Positions 1 to 7,222 of a stretch of DNA of 53,723 nucleotides are shown one piece after another. The notes under the pieces were generated by a model, which saw nothing but the letters and a program-made list of their open reading frames with translations, made no database searches and was not told the origin of the DNA. The stretch is from Bacteroidales bacterium UBA6408 (GTDB taxonomy: Bacteria > Bacteroidota > Bacteroidia > Bacteroidales > UBA932): NCBI GenBank assembly GCA_002439805.1, contig DJPQ01000091.1:1-53723 (forward strand), given 5' to 3'. Positions within the stretch are counted from its first letter, which is position 1; every line of letters begins with the position of its first letter. The position numbers were made by a program, and so were the translations under genes.

Positions 1-1268
1 TCGACGCAGTCTTCGATTCCGCTATCCTTCAGAGTGTTGTGGAGTCTCACCATCTCGTCGAGCTTCTCGCTGTTCTCGGCGATGAACTTCTGGTTCTCCT
101 CCGCGAGCTTCTTCACGGTAGCCAAATCTTTCGTGTTCGCGGCAATTGCCGCGCCGTTCTTCGAGATTGCGGACGTGTTCTGGCTGATGAGTATCGCGTC
201 GTCGGCAATCTTTCCGGCGTTCTCCGCCACCGACTGCGAGAGGGAGGTCAGGTCACCGCGCAGGCCAGTAATCAGGCTCGCGTTCGCCGAAATCTTCTTG
301 TTCGTCGCGGTCTCAAGGTTCGTGATGAGAGTCGTGAGATACGCCTTGTCGGAGTCCATCCGCCCGACGAGCTCCGTTTTCATCGCGTCGAGTTTCGCGT
401 CCGTCTGCTCGATGGTGCAGTAGCCCGAGAGCTGCTCGCTTACCCATGACTTCATCGAGGTCTCAAGTTTGGTAATTTCCGTCGCGACGAGCTTAGTGTA
501 GGCGTCGGTGAGCTCAGTCCTCAGTGCGGAGACATCGCTGCCGAGCTTGTCCGTGAGCGCGCCTATCTGCTGCCTCGTGGATTCGTCGAGGGCGGAGAGC
601 GACTTCGAGAGTTCCTCGGCCTTGTTGGTGAGCCGAACGTCCATGTTCATGGTATATGCGTTCAGCGTCTCAAACTGCGTCTTTATTCCGGCCACGGTCT
701 CGGCAAGCCTGTTCTGCTGCTCGATGGTCGCGAACGTCGCGTCCGCCCAGTCGCGCACCTTCCCGTTCTCGGAATCCACATAGCTCCGCAGTTCCTCGGC
801 GTTCTTCTGAAGCTCTGCGTCCTTGGCCTTCAGAGCCTCGATTGTGCCGTTCAGTGTCTCAAGTTCCCCGCTCATGAGGGTCTTGTAGGCCTCAAGCTGG
901 GCGATGACCTCGGCCTTTGCCGCATCGACCTCGCCGGAGAGCTCCGACTTGTCCGCCGCCATCTCCTCGCGGAGGGTCTTCTGTGCCTCGGTGAGGGCCG
1001 CGTTCGTCTTTCCGAGCTCCGTCTCAAGCTTCGTCTGCTTGTCTTCGAGCGCGGAGATGTATTCCCGGAGTCCCGCGTCGGTCTTTTCGAGTTCCCCGAT
1101 TGTCTTTTTGATTGAGGCCACCTGTTCGTCTATTGACGGAATCCTTGTGTCCTCCAGTTCCGAAATCCTCTGTTCGAGTGAGTTGATCCTGTCCTCCAGC
1201 TTCCCGCAGGACGCAATGATGACTGCCGTCACCAACGCCAACGACGGCAATAGTTTACTGATTTTCAT
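1..1268 (-). CDS. Coiled-coil lipoprotein, C-terminus outside window
   Basis: The reading frame is open from an ATG at 1268 to the left edge, so at least 422 residues are present and the C-terminus is missing. A signal peptide ends in a lipobox with the lipidated Cys at about residue 21 (IIASCGKLED). The rest is almost entirely heptad-rich, Glu/Lys/Leu/Ala-rich sequence with no enzymatic motif (SLEQRISELED, LEDKQTKLETELGK). This predicts a long coiled-coil rod anchored to a membrane and exported. The short coiled coil after the lipobox resembles the start of DUF4988 lipoproteins, three of which are encoded further right in the window, so this could be an N-terminal scaffold of a larger protein. 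The missing part may hold the functional domain. Exact role unknown. Confidence 0.75.
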   Translation of the reverse strand, partial: MKISKLLPSLALVTAVIIASCGKLEDRINSLEQRISELEDTRIPSIDEQVASIKKTIGELEKTDAGLREYISALEDKQTKLETELGKTNAALTEAQKTLREEMAADKSELSGEVDAAKAEVIAQLEAYKTLMSGELETLNGTIEALKAKDAELQKNAEELRSYVDSENGKVRDWADATFATIEQQNRLAETVAGIKTQFETLNAYTMNMDVRLTNKAEELSKSLSALDESTRQQIGALTDKLGSDVSALRTELTDAYTKLVATEITKLETSMKSWVSEQLSGYCTIEQTDAKLDAMKTELVGRMDSDKAYLTTLITNLETATNKKISANASLITGLRGDLTSLSQSVAENAGKIADDAILISQNTSAISKNGAAIAANTKDLATVKKLAEENQKFIAENSEKLDEMVRLHNTLKDSGIEDCV

Positions 1269-1571
1269 AGCCTGTTTTCCATGAATCTAGCTTCGCCCGT
1301 GACTCCTCCGGACGGTTTTGCACAAAAAGAAAGTGTGGAGTCGATTCCGTTTATCTCCAAGAAGGTTGTGGCTAACCCAAACACAGATGAACGATACCCA
1401 ATACCCCACACTCAAAACGGATATGAAGTATCGGGGCACAGGATGCCCACACTGCATAGTCCACAATGAGAATGAGTGCTGTCCGTTATCCTTGTGTTTG
1501 GAAAATTGCCACATTTTCTTGGAAGGATGTCCGAAAACACTTTCAATATGTATGCTGACTGCTCAGCGCCA

Positions 1572-1579
1572 CAAAGTTA
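1572..1579 (-). promoter_or_regulatory. Candidate -7 box of the lipoprotein gene
   Basis: The minus strand reads TAACTTTG, an exact match to the Bacteroidota -7 consensus TAnnTTTG. No clear -33 TTTG lies 19-21 nt upstream, so support is partial. It is the best box between clpB and the lipoprotein gene. Confidence 0.3.
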
Positions 1580-1660
1580 TGAAATTTTTCGGAAAACGGA
1601 CTGCACTCTCTATGGTATTGAGTATCGAACTGCATTATATGCAATAAGTTGATATTTGAC

Positions 1661-1690
1661 GCAAATTTGCCAGTCGCGACTGGCGAATTT
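1661..1690. repeat. Nested palindromes
   Basis: GCAAATTTGC (1661-1670) is a perfect palindrome. It overlaps a second, perfect 16-bp palindrome, GCCAGTCGCGACTGGC (1669-1684). The second one extends to 28 bp (1663-1690) with one G/T mismatch per arm pair. This looks like a dimeric-protein operator or a cruciform-forming element. No gene covers it and its owner is unknown. Confidence 0.5.
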
Positions 1691-1726
1691 CTCGAACATA
1701 TATTGTGACGATACAAAAGATGATGC

Positions 1727-1766
1727 AAAACGCGCCGGGAACCATTGCTGATTCCCGGCGCGTTTC
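1727..1766 (-). terminator. Intrinsic terminator of clpB
   Basis: A perfect 13-bp stem pairs 1729-1741 with 1752-1764 (TTCCCGGCGCGTT and its complement) around a 10-nt loop. On the minus strand it is followed by TTTT. It lies about 70 bp past the clpB stop. Confidence 0.85.
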
Positions 1767-1807
1767 AAACAGACTAATCAAGTTTTTCCTGGAGGGCGAA
1801 ATTGCAT

Positions 1808-1835
1808 AAAAAAGATGGAGTGCAATCCGCTTTTT
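1808..1835 (-). terminator. Conserved hairpin at the clpB stop, copy 1
   Basis: An AAAAAG/CTTTTT stem encloses a loop core GATGGAGTGCAATCCG. A near-identical element sits just after another minus-strand gene at 17043-17077 (GATGGGATGCAGACCG core). It overlaps the clpB stop codon. Because the loop is conserved as well as the stem, this may be a recurrent 3' element of the genome and not a random terminator. Confidence 0.5.
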
Positions 1836-3888
1836 AGGCGATTTCGCCAATGATGACCTGACCGTCCTTCACATCCACGGTGATGGTCATGCCCTTGCTC
1901 ACCTTGCCCTCAAGTATGGCCTTGGCGATGAGGTTCACAAGCTCGCGCTGCATCAGACGCTTGATAGGACGCGCGCCGTAGGCAGGGTCGTAGCCCTCGT
2001 TGGTCATATAGTCCTCGAAAGCTTCGGTGAACTTGATGCCCACTCCGTTCTCGTCCAGCTTCCTGCGGAGAGCGTCCATCTGGAGATGGAGAATCTCGCG
2101 GATGTCGTCCTTGGTGAGCTGCTGGAAGGTGATGATCTCGTCAATCCTGTTTACGAACTCAGGCCGCATCGTCGCCTTGATCTGCTCCTCCGTGGCGTTG
2201 GAGGTCATGATGAGGATGGTGTTCTTGAAGTCCACCGTACGGCCCTTGTTGTCGGTCAGACGACCGTCGTCCAGAACCTGAAGCAGAATGTTGAACACAT
2301 CCGGGTGAGCCTTCTCGATTTCGTCCAGAAGGATTACCGAATACGGCTTCCTTCTGACGGCCTCGGTCAGCTGACCGCCCTCATCGTAGCCTACATATCC
2401 CGGAGGCGCGCCGACGAGACGGCTCACTGAATGACGCTCCTGATACTCGGACATATCTATCCTCGTAATCATGTTCTCGTCGTTGAACAGGAACTCGGCC
2501 AGTGTCTTCGCCAGTTCCGTCTTTCCCACGCCCGTGGTTCCGAGGAACAGGAATGAACCGATAGGTCTCTTCTCGTTCTGAAGACCCGCGCGCGAGCGGC
2601 GCACGGCGTCGGAAACGGCCCTGATGGCCTGATCCTGACCGATGACCCTCTTGTGGAGCTCGTCCTCCATCCTGAGGAGCTTCTCCCTCTCGCTTTCGAG
2701 CATACGGTTTACAGGGATGCCCGTCCATCGTGCCACGACTTCCGCGATGTCGGAAGGCGTCACGGCCTCGTTGAGGATAGGATCCTTGATGGCGTTCTTC
2801 TTCGCTTCGAGCTCGCTGACCCTCTGCTTGAGGTTAGCCATCTTGCCGTAGCGGATTTCCGCAACCTTTCCGTAGTCTCCGGCTCTTTCCGCGGCGGCGG
2901 CCTGAACCTTCAGATCCTCAATCTGAGCCCTGTCGGACTGGATTTCGTTGAGTATGCCCTTCTCCGCATCCCATCTTTTCTGAAGCTCGGCGTGCTGCTT
3001 GCGCGCCTCGGCGAGGTCGGACTCAATCTTGTCGAGCTTCAGGGACACGCCCTCGTGCTTTACTGCCTCCTTCTCGATTTCCAGCTGCTTGATTTTGCTG
3101 TCAAGCTCGGCAATCGGCTCCGGCACTGAGTTCATCTCAAGACGCAGCTTTGAAGCCGCCTCATCCACAAGGTCTATGGCCTTGTCCGGGAGGAATCTTG
3201 TGGTGATGTACCTGTGTGACAGTTCAACCGCTGAAATCAGCGCGTCGTCTTCGATTCTCACCTTGTGGTGGTTCTCGTATTTCTCCTTAAGACCGCGCAG
3301 GATTGATATTGACTCCGCCGGCGTCGGTTCATCGACCATCACCATCTGGAATCGTCTCTCAAGCGCCTTGTCCGTCTCGAAGTACTTCTGGTACTCGTCA
3401 AGAGTGGTCGAACCTATTGTCCTCAGCTCACCCCTTGCAAGGGCAGGCTTGAGGATGTTAGAGGCATCCATTGCGCCTGAGCTTCGTCCCGCGCCGACAA
3501 GAGTGTGAATCTCATCAATGAAGAGGATGACCTCGCCCTCGCTGTCAACAACTTCCTTCACGATGGCCTTAAGCCTTTCCTCGAACTCTCCCTGATACTT
3601 CGCGCCGGCAATCACGGCACCGAGGTCAAGCGAGTAGATTATCCTGTTCTTCAGGTTCTCCGGGACGTTCCCATCGACAATCTTCTGGGCTATGCCCTCC
3701 GAGATGGCCGTCTTACCGACACCCGGCTCACCCACAAGGATAGGGTTGTTCTTCGTCCTTCTGCTCAATATCTGAAGGACCCTTCGTATTTCCTCGTCTC
3801 GCCCGATGACAGGGTCAAGCTTGCCTTGAGCCGCCCTCTCATTGAGGTTAATGGCGAATTTCTGTAAATTTTCAAACTTATTCTCCAT
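1834..3888 (-). CDS. clpB: ClpB-type disaggregase lacking the N-domain
   Basis: This is an Hsp100 AAA+ protein that with DnaK dissolves protein aggregates in the cytoplasm. From the ATG at 3888 it has 684 residues. NBD1 has Walker A GEPGVGKT at 53-60 and Walker B ILFIDE at 121-126. The coiled-coil M-domain covers about 270-370. NBD2 has Walker A GTTGVGKT at 450-457, the pore motif GYVG at 497-500 and Walker B VILLDE. Full-length ClpB is about 860 residues; the roughly 150-residue Clp N-domain is absent and the short upstream gap holds no remnant. An in-frame ATG at 3966 would add 26 residues without restoring it. Position 451 is Thr where ClpB usually has Pro, and the loop between MTSN and RPEF (about 563-577) is some 20 residues shorter than I remember for Bacteroides ClpB. 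Confidence 0.93.
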   Translation of the reverse strand: MENKFENLQKFAINLNERAAQGKLDPVIGRDEEIRRVLQILSRRTKNNPILVGEPGVGKTAISEGIAQKIVDGNVPENLKNRIIYSLDLGAVIAGAKYQGEFEERLKAIVKEVVDSEGEVILFIDEIHTLVGAGRSSGAMDASNILKPALARGELRTIGSTTLDEYQKYFETDKALERRFQMVMVDEPTPAESISILRGLKEKYENHHKVRIEDDALISAVELSHRYITTRFLPDKAIDLVDEAASKLRLEMNSVPEPIAELDSKIKQLEIEKEAVKHEGVSLKLDKIESDLAEARKQHAELQKRWDAEKGILNEIQSDRAQIEDLKVQAAAAERAGDYGKVAEIRYGKMANLKQRVSELEAKKNAIKDPILNEAVTPSDIAEVVARWTGIPVNRMLESEREKLLRMEDELHKRVIGQDQAIRAVSDAVRRSRAGLQNEKRPIGSFLFLGTTGVGKTELAKTLAEFLFNDENMITRIDMSEYQERHSVSRLVGAPPGYVGYDEGGQLTEAVRRKPYSVILLDEIEKAHPDVFNILLQVLDDGRLTDNKGRTVDFKNTILIMTSNATEEQIKATMRPEFVNRIDEIITFQQLTKDDIREILHLQMDALRRKLDENGVGIKFTEAFEDYMTNEGYDPAYGARPIKRLMQRELVNLIAKAILEGKVSKGMTITVDVKDGQVIIGEIA

Positions 3889-4027
3889 ATCAAAATCATC
3901 TGAAACAGCCGCCTGCTTCGCTACGCTTCGTCTTTGTATCAATAGTTTGCGGCTGACGTGATACATAAAACAATCGCCCGCTCCGAAGAGCAGACGAAAG
4001 GAGGAAACTCAAAATGTATTCCAACAT

Positions 4028-4053
4028 AAAAAGCACTGACATTTTGTCAGCGC
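4028..4053 (-). terminator. Intrinsic terminator after secG
   Basis: On the minus strand a 9-bp stem including one G-U pair (GCGCTGACA with TGTCAGTGC) and a 3-nt loop is followed by TTTTT. It ends the secG operon and separates it from clpB. Confidence 0.65.
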
Positions 4054-4118
4054 TAATCCGGTTGTGATTTCATAATCGCCGTCACAGACCCATGAGAGCC
4101 ATACGGACATTGTCAGCC

Positions 4119-4448
4119 CTACTGTGCGCTGGTCGTGTCAGCTGCCTCTGTGCCGAGGCCCTGCGCCGGTGAGAGAATCTCGGTGTCAATCTGGTCGGTG
4201 ATGTCCCCGCTGTTGTTGATGTGCGGGATGAAGGTGGTAATCACGGACACGACGAAGATGAATGCGACGAGACCCCAGGTAATCTTTTCCAGCATATCAG
4301 CCGTCTGGCGCACTCCGAAGGTCTGGTTTCCTGTCGTGAAGTTGCTTGCGAGTCCGCCTCCCTTGCTGTTCTGGAGGAGGACAACGATTGTGAGCAGGAT
4401 GCTTGCAAGGATGACAAGCACTGTCAGGATTATGAATAATGCTTTCAT
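4119..4448 (-). CDS. secG: Preprotein translocase subunit SecG
   Basis: SecG is the small inner-membrane subunit of the SecYEG channel. The 109-residue protein has the family pattern: a first hydrophobic helix at about 3-26, the conserved loop LLQNSKGGGLASNF, then GVRQTADMLEKITW and a second helix at about 56-72. A polar, acidic, Thr/Ser-rich tail follows and is longer than in enteric SecG, which is usual in Bacteroidota. It is the last gene of a sigma-54 activator - lptE - TPR - secG series, 57 nt after the TPR gene, and is followed by a terminator. Confidence 0.95.
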   Translation of the reverse strand: MKALFIILTVLVILASILLTIVVLLQNSKGGGLASNFTTGNQTFGVRQTADMLEKITWGLVAFIFVVSVITTFIPHINNSGDITDQIDTEILSPAQGLGTEAADTTSAQ

Positions 4449-4505
4449 TATTTTGTACTTTTATTATTTCAGTTTCTCAAACGGGGACCGCCGTTTTTTC
4501 CGGTC

Positions 4506-5111
4506 TCAGCCCAATTTTTCGATAAGGGATGCAAAGTAAGCACTTTTTTCCGGATATGCCAAAATTAGTTGAGAATAAATTTGTTTCGCCTCGTCAAAAT
4601 AGCCCTGTTCGGCGTAGATCTCGGCCAATGTTCGGGTGTAGAATCCAAGATGCGGCACCGCCCGTTCATCCTTCGTCAGCTTCTCTTCCGCTCCGCGCCC
4701 GGTGACATGACGGAAGAAATTGTCGTCCGCACCCTTGACTCCTTTATAGTCCTCGGCAGAGAAATAGTCGCCCCCGACGATGTGAACCTCGCGTCTGTAG
4801 CCCGTCTCCTGCCCGCCTTCCGCGCCGGTTTCCCTCCCTTCGGCGAGCTGGGACTCGATGAGGGCCTTCACGTCCGCATCGGCATATTCCCTGACGGCCG
4901 ACTCTTCAAGGACTTCCGCAAGCCTCTTCCTGCACGGGATGTAGAGCGCCGACTCGGCGAACAGCCTGCCTCCGCGGTCCTCCGCACCTGCGACTGCCGC
5001 CATCATTTCGCAGAGTTCCTTTCTTGCGGCTCCGAACCATGGGTAGATGCTGATGACCCCCGACAGTTCCTCCACCGTAAGCTTCTTCAAGTCAATAGTT
5101 CCTCCTGCCAT
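4506..5111 (-). CDS. TPR-like protein of the lptE-secG operon
   Basis: This 201-residue protein is found between LptE and SecG in many Bacteroidales, normally annotated as a tetratricopeptide-repeat or hypothetical protein. The C-terminus carries one clear TPR-like helix pair (LAEIYAEQGYFDEAKQIYSQ) followed by YPEKSAYFASLIEKL. The N-terminal half is helical, with no signal peptide or membrane segment, so it is probably cytoplasmic. I chose the ATG at 5111 because it lies 4 nt from the lptE stop, which suggests translational coupling. A GTG at 5153 would overlap lptE by 38 bp. Function is not established; the context suggests a link to envelope biogenesis. Confidence 0.75.
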   Translation of the reverse strand: MAGGTIDLKKLTVEELSGVISIYPWFGAARKELCEMMAAVAGAEDRGGRLFAESALYIPCRKRLAEVLEESAVREYADADVKALIESQLAEGRETGAEGGQETGYRREVHIVGGDYFSAEDYKGVKGADDNFFRHVTGRGAEEKLTKDERAVPHLGFYTRTLAEIYAEQGYFDEAKQIYSQLILAYPEKSAYFASLIEKLG

Positions 5112-5115
5112 AATC

Positions 5116-5646
5116 CTACCAGTTAGCGACGGTCGCGTTGAAAATGTCCTCACAGAGCTTGTCGAGTATTCCGTCCGAACCCGAAATCAGCTCGCTCTCC
5201 ACGGCGTCCAGCATCTGGTCGGCCGAGAAGTCTGCGTATGCCGAGAATGATTTCTCAAAGTCGTCCTCGGGGTATTTCTTGTTGGTGAAATATATCTTCA
5301 CATTGACTGTCAGGCGGTTCATCGCGGCCTGCTCGTTGGCGGAGACTGACGTGGCCTTCACGTCGTAGCCGGTAATTTCCCCCGCAATCGTGAGGTCGGC
5401 GTCGGAGTCGACCTGCTCCAGTTTCGTGAGCTTGCGGAACTTGTCCTTCATCGCCTCTGTCAGGTCATTCGCGAGCGACGGATTGACTTTCAGAGCCTTG
5501 TACTCGAAATATTCGATGTTCACGGTCTTCACGTCCGGCTGTATCGACGTTCCGGTGAACGAATATATCCCGCAGGCGACCGCCGCCGTCAGAGTCACGA
5601 CGACGCACAGGAGCCTACCTATTATATTTATGTCTTTCATTTTCAT
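5116..5646 (-). CDS. lptE: LptE-family lipopolysaccharide assembly lipoprotein
   Basis: LptE is the outer-membrane lipoprotein plug of the LptD translocon, which inserts LPS into the outer leaflet. The 176-residue protein has a signal peptide with a lipobox at AVAC (Cys25) followed by GIYSFTGTS, the characteristic start of the Bacteroidota LptE family. The body is a small alpha/beta fold with the conserved segment DADLTIAGEITGYDVK. It sits 64 nt downstream of a sigma-54 activator and 4 nt upstream of the TPR gene, in the standard Bacteroidales order ending with secG. A second ATG two codons downstream (5640) is an equally plausible start. Confidence 0.9.
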   Translation of the reverse strand: MKMKDINIIGRLLCVVVTLTAAVACGIYSFTGTSIQPDVKTVNIEYFEYKALKVNPSLANDLTEAMKDKFRKLTKLEQVDSDADLTIAGEITGYDVKATSVSANEQAAMNRLTVNVKIYFTNKKYPEDDFEKSFSAYADFSADQMLDAVESELISGSDGILDKLCEDIFNATVANW

Positions 5647-5710
5647 CCTTCGTTCAAAAATAACCTCGTCATCTTTTCTCGGAGTCGAGACCGTCGCCTC
5701 CCCGCGCCGG

Positions 5711-6982
5711 TTATATGCTCTTTTCCTGTTGCTTTATTTTCCTGTAGAGCGTGCGTTCCGAGATGCCGAGTTCCGCCGCTGCCGCCTTCCTGTTTCCGTC
5801 GTGCTTCTTCAGGGCCTTCTCAATCAGTTCCATGCTCAGTTTCTTCAGCGATATGTCCTGACCGGCGTCCTCCACGAGTTCCTGTTCTTCAGGCTCGTCG
5901 CCATGTGCGGACTTCCGGATTTCTCCTCCGTGCCATTCCGGGGCAAATCCCGTTTCAGCGCTCCCGAAGATACCCGCGGCATCATGCGCTTCCTGAGGCG
6001 CCGGGATGGCGGACGGGACAATGTGAGCCCCGCCCTTGAGAATGATTCCCTTGAGATAATCGACGTCCTGCCTGAGCTGGTATATCGCCCTGATGATAGT
6101 CTCCCTTTCCTCCGGATTCCTGAACGTCTCCTGCCCTTTCTCGACTGTCGCCGGCAGCAGGCTCTCGTCCTGATTCGGCAGGTACTGTCTCAGCGTCTCG
6201 GCGTTCACCTCGCATTTGTCCGTCCTTGAGGCGCATTTTGCCGATTCTATCGCGGAGACGGTCTCGGCGACGTTCTTGAGCTGGCGGATGTTGCCGGGCC
6301 AGCGGTATTTCTTCAGTGCGATGACAGCGTCCTCGGTGAGCACGATTCGGGCGACCCCGTATTTGTCCGAGAAGTCTGTGGCGAACTTCCTGAACAGCAG
6401 GTGGATGTCTCCCGGACGCTCGCGCAGTGACGGCATCATTATGGTCACGGCGTTGAGCCTGTAGAAAAGGTCTTCACGGAACTTGCCCTTCGACACGGCG
6501 TGAATCAGGTTCACGTTCGTCGCCGCCACGACCCTGACGTCGGTCTTGAGCACTTTGGACGAGCCGACCCTGATGAACTCTCCCGACTGCAGTACCCTCA
6601 GCAGCTTAGCCTGCGAGGCCATCGGAAGCTCTCCGATTTCGTCGAGGAAGAGCGTCCCCCCGTCTGCCTCTTCAAAATATCCCTTGCGGGTGTCTATCGC
6701 CCCTGTGAACGAACCTTTCTCGTGTCCGAAAAGTTCGGAATCGACGGTTCCCTCGGGTATGGCGCCGCAGTTCACGGCAAAATATTTCCCCGTCCTTCGT
6801 CTGCTGTTCTGGTGGATGATTCGGGGAATGTTTTCCTTGCCGACTCCGCTCTCGCCCGTTATGAGCACGGTGATGTCGGTCGGGGCCACCGCCACGGCGA
6901 TTTCCAGCGCCCTGTTCAGGGCTGGATCGTTGCCGACGATGTCATATTTATTCTTTAGTGACTGAAGTTCGTTTGCGTTCAT
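5711..6982 (-). CDS. Sigma-54-dependent Fis-family transcriptional activator
   Basis: This AAA+ bacterial enhancer-binding protein has 423 residues from the ATG at 6982. It starts almost directly with the central domain: Walker A GESGVGKE at 43-50, the sigma-54 contact loop GSFTGA at 90-95 (Ser in place of the usual Ala), Walker B LFLDEIG at about 111-117, and arginine-finger region FREDLFYRLN. The C-terminus is a Fis-type helix-turn-helix (AAAAELGISERTLYRKIK). There is no N-terminal receiver, GAF or PAS domain, so activity is probably set by its level or a partner. It heads the lptE-TPR-secG series, which suggests regulation of envelope functions. An upstream ATG (7084) would add a 34-residue hydrophobic stretch unlike the family. 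Confidence 0.9.
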   Translation of the reverse strand: MNANELQSLKNKYDIVGNDPALNRALEIAVAVAPTDITVLITGESGVGKENIPRIIHQNSRRRTGKYFAVNCGAIPEGTVDSELFGHEKGSFTGAIDTRKGYFEEADGGTLFLDEIGELPMASQAKLLRVLQSGEFIRVGSSKVLKTDVRVVAATNVNLIHAVSKGKFREDLFYRLNAVTIMMPSLRERPGDIHLLFRKFATDFSDKYGVARIVLTEDAVIALKKYRWPGNIRQLKNVAETVSAIESAKCASRTDKCEVNAETLRQYLPNQDESLLPATVEKGQETFRNPEERETIIRAIYQLRQDVDYLKGIILKGGAHIVPSAIPAPQEAHDAAGIFGSAETGFAPEWHGGEIRKSAHGDEPEEQELVEDAGQDISLKKLSMELIEKALKKHDGNRKAAAAELGISERTLYRKIKQQEKSI

Positions 6983-7142
6983 GTCCTTTAGATATGGCAG
7001 AGTAATGTGATTTGACAGCATTATTCGGGTCGCATGACCGGAAGTACCGGACAAAGTTAAGAAAAAAACCGCTTTGAGCATCATTTTTGTATATAATGTG
7101 GTCTCATCGGCGCGTGTATGTCATTTTGTTATGAAAATTGGC

Positions 7143-7150
7143 TATATTTG
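7143..7150 (+). promoter_or_regulatory. Candidate -7 box of the TPR lipoprotein gene
   Basis: TATATTTG matches TAnnTTTG. It lies 73 bp before the ATG in the divergent gap with the sigma-54 activator gene. A TTTG exists at 7125-7128 but the 14-nt spacing is too short for a standard -33, so only the -7 is supported. Confidence 0.45.
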
Positions 7151-7222
7151 CGCCAAATTGGCTCCGGACGACGGGGCTGTTGAAAAATGTGAATATTATA
7201 AACCTTATTAAAAACAAATAAA

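Larger units (their letters stand above)
1269..1726. other. Long intergenic region between lipoprotein and clpB terminator
   Basis: About 460 bp hold no gene I can support. Short open frames exist on both strands but have no family resemblance. The only recognisable items are a TAnnTTTG-like promoter box on the minus strand (1572-1579) and a nested palindrome (1661-1690). If that box is the start, the lipoprotein mRNA would have a leader of about 300 nt. Confidence 0.5.

Noticed and set aside
1287..1514. 75-codon minus-strand frame before the lipoprotein gene
   Set aside because: No family resemblance, no promoter or coding bias, and composition typical of untranslated DNA.
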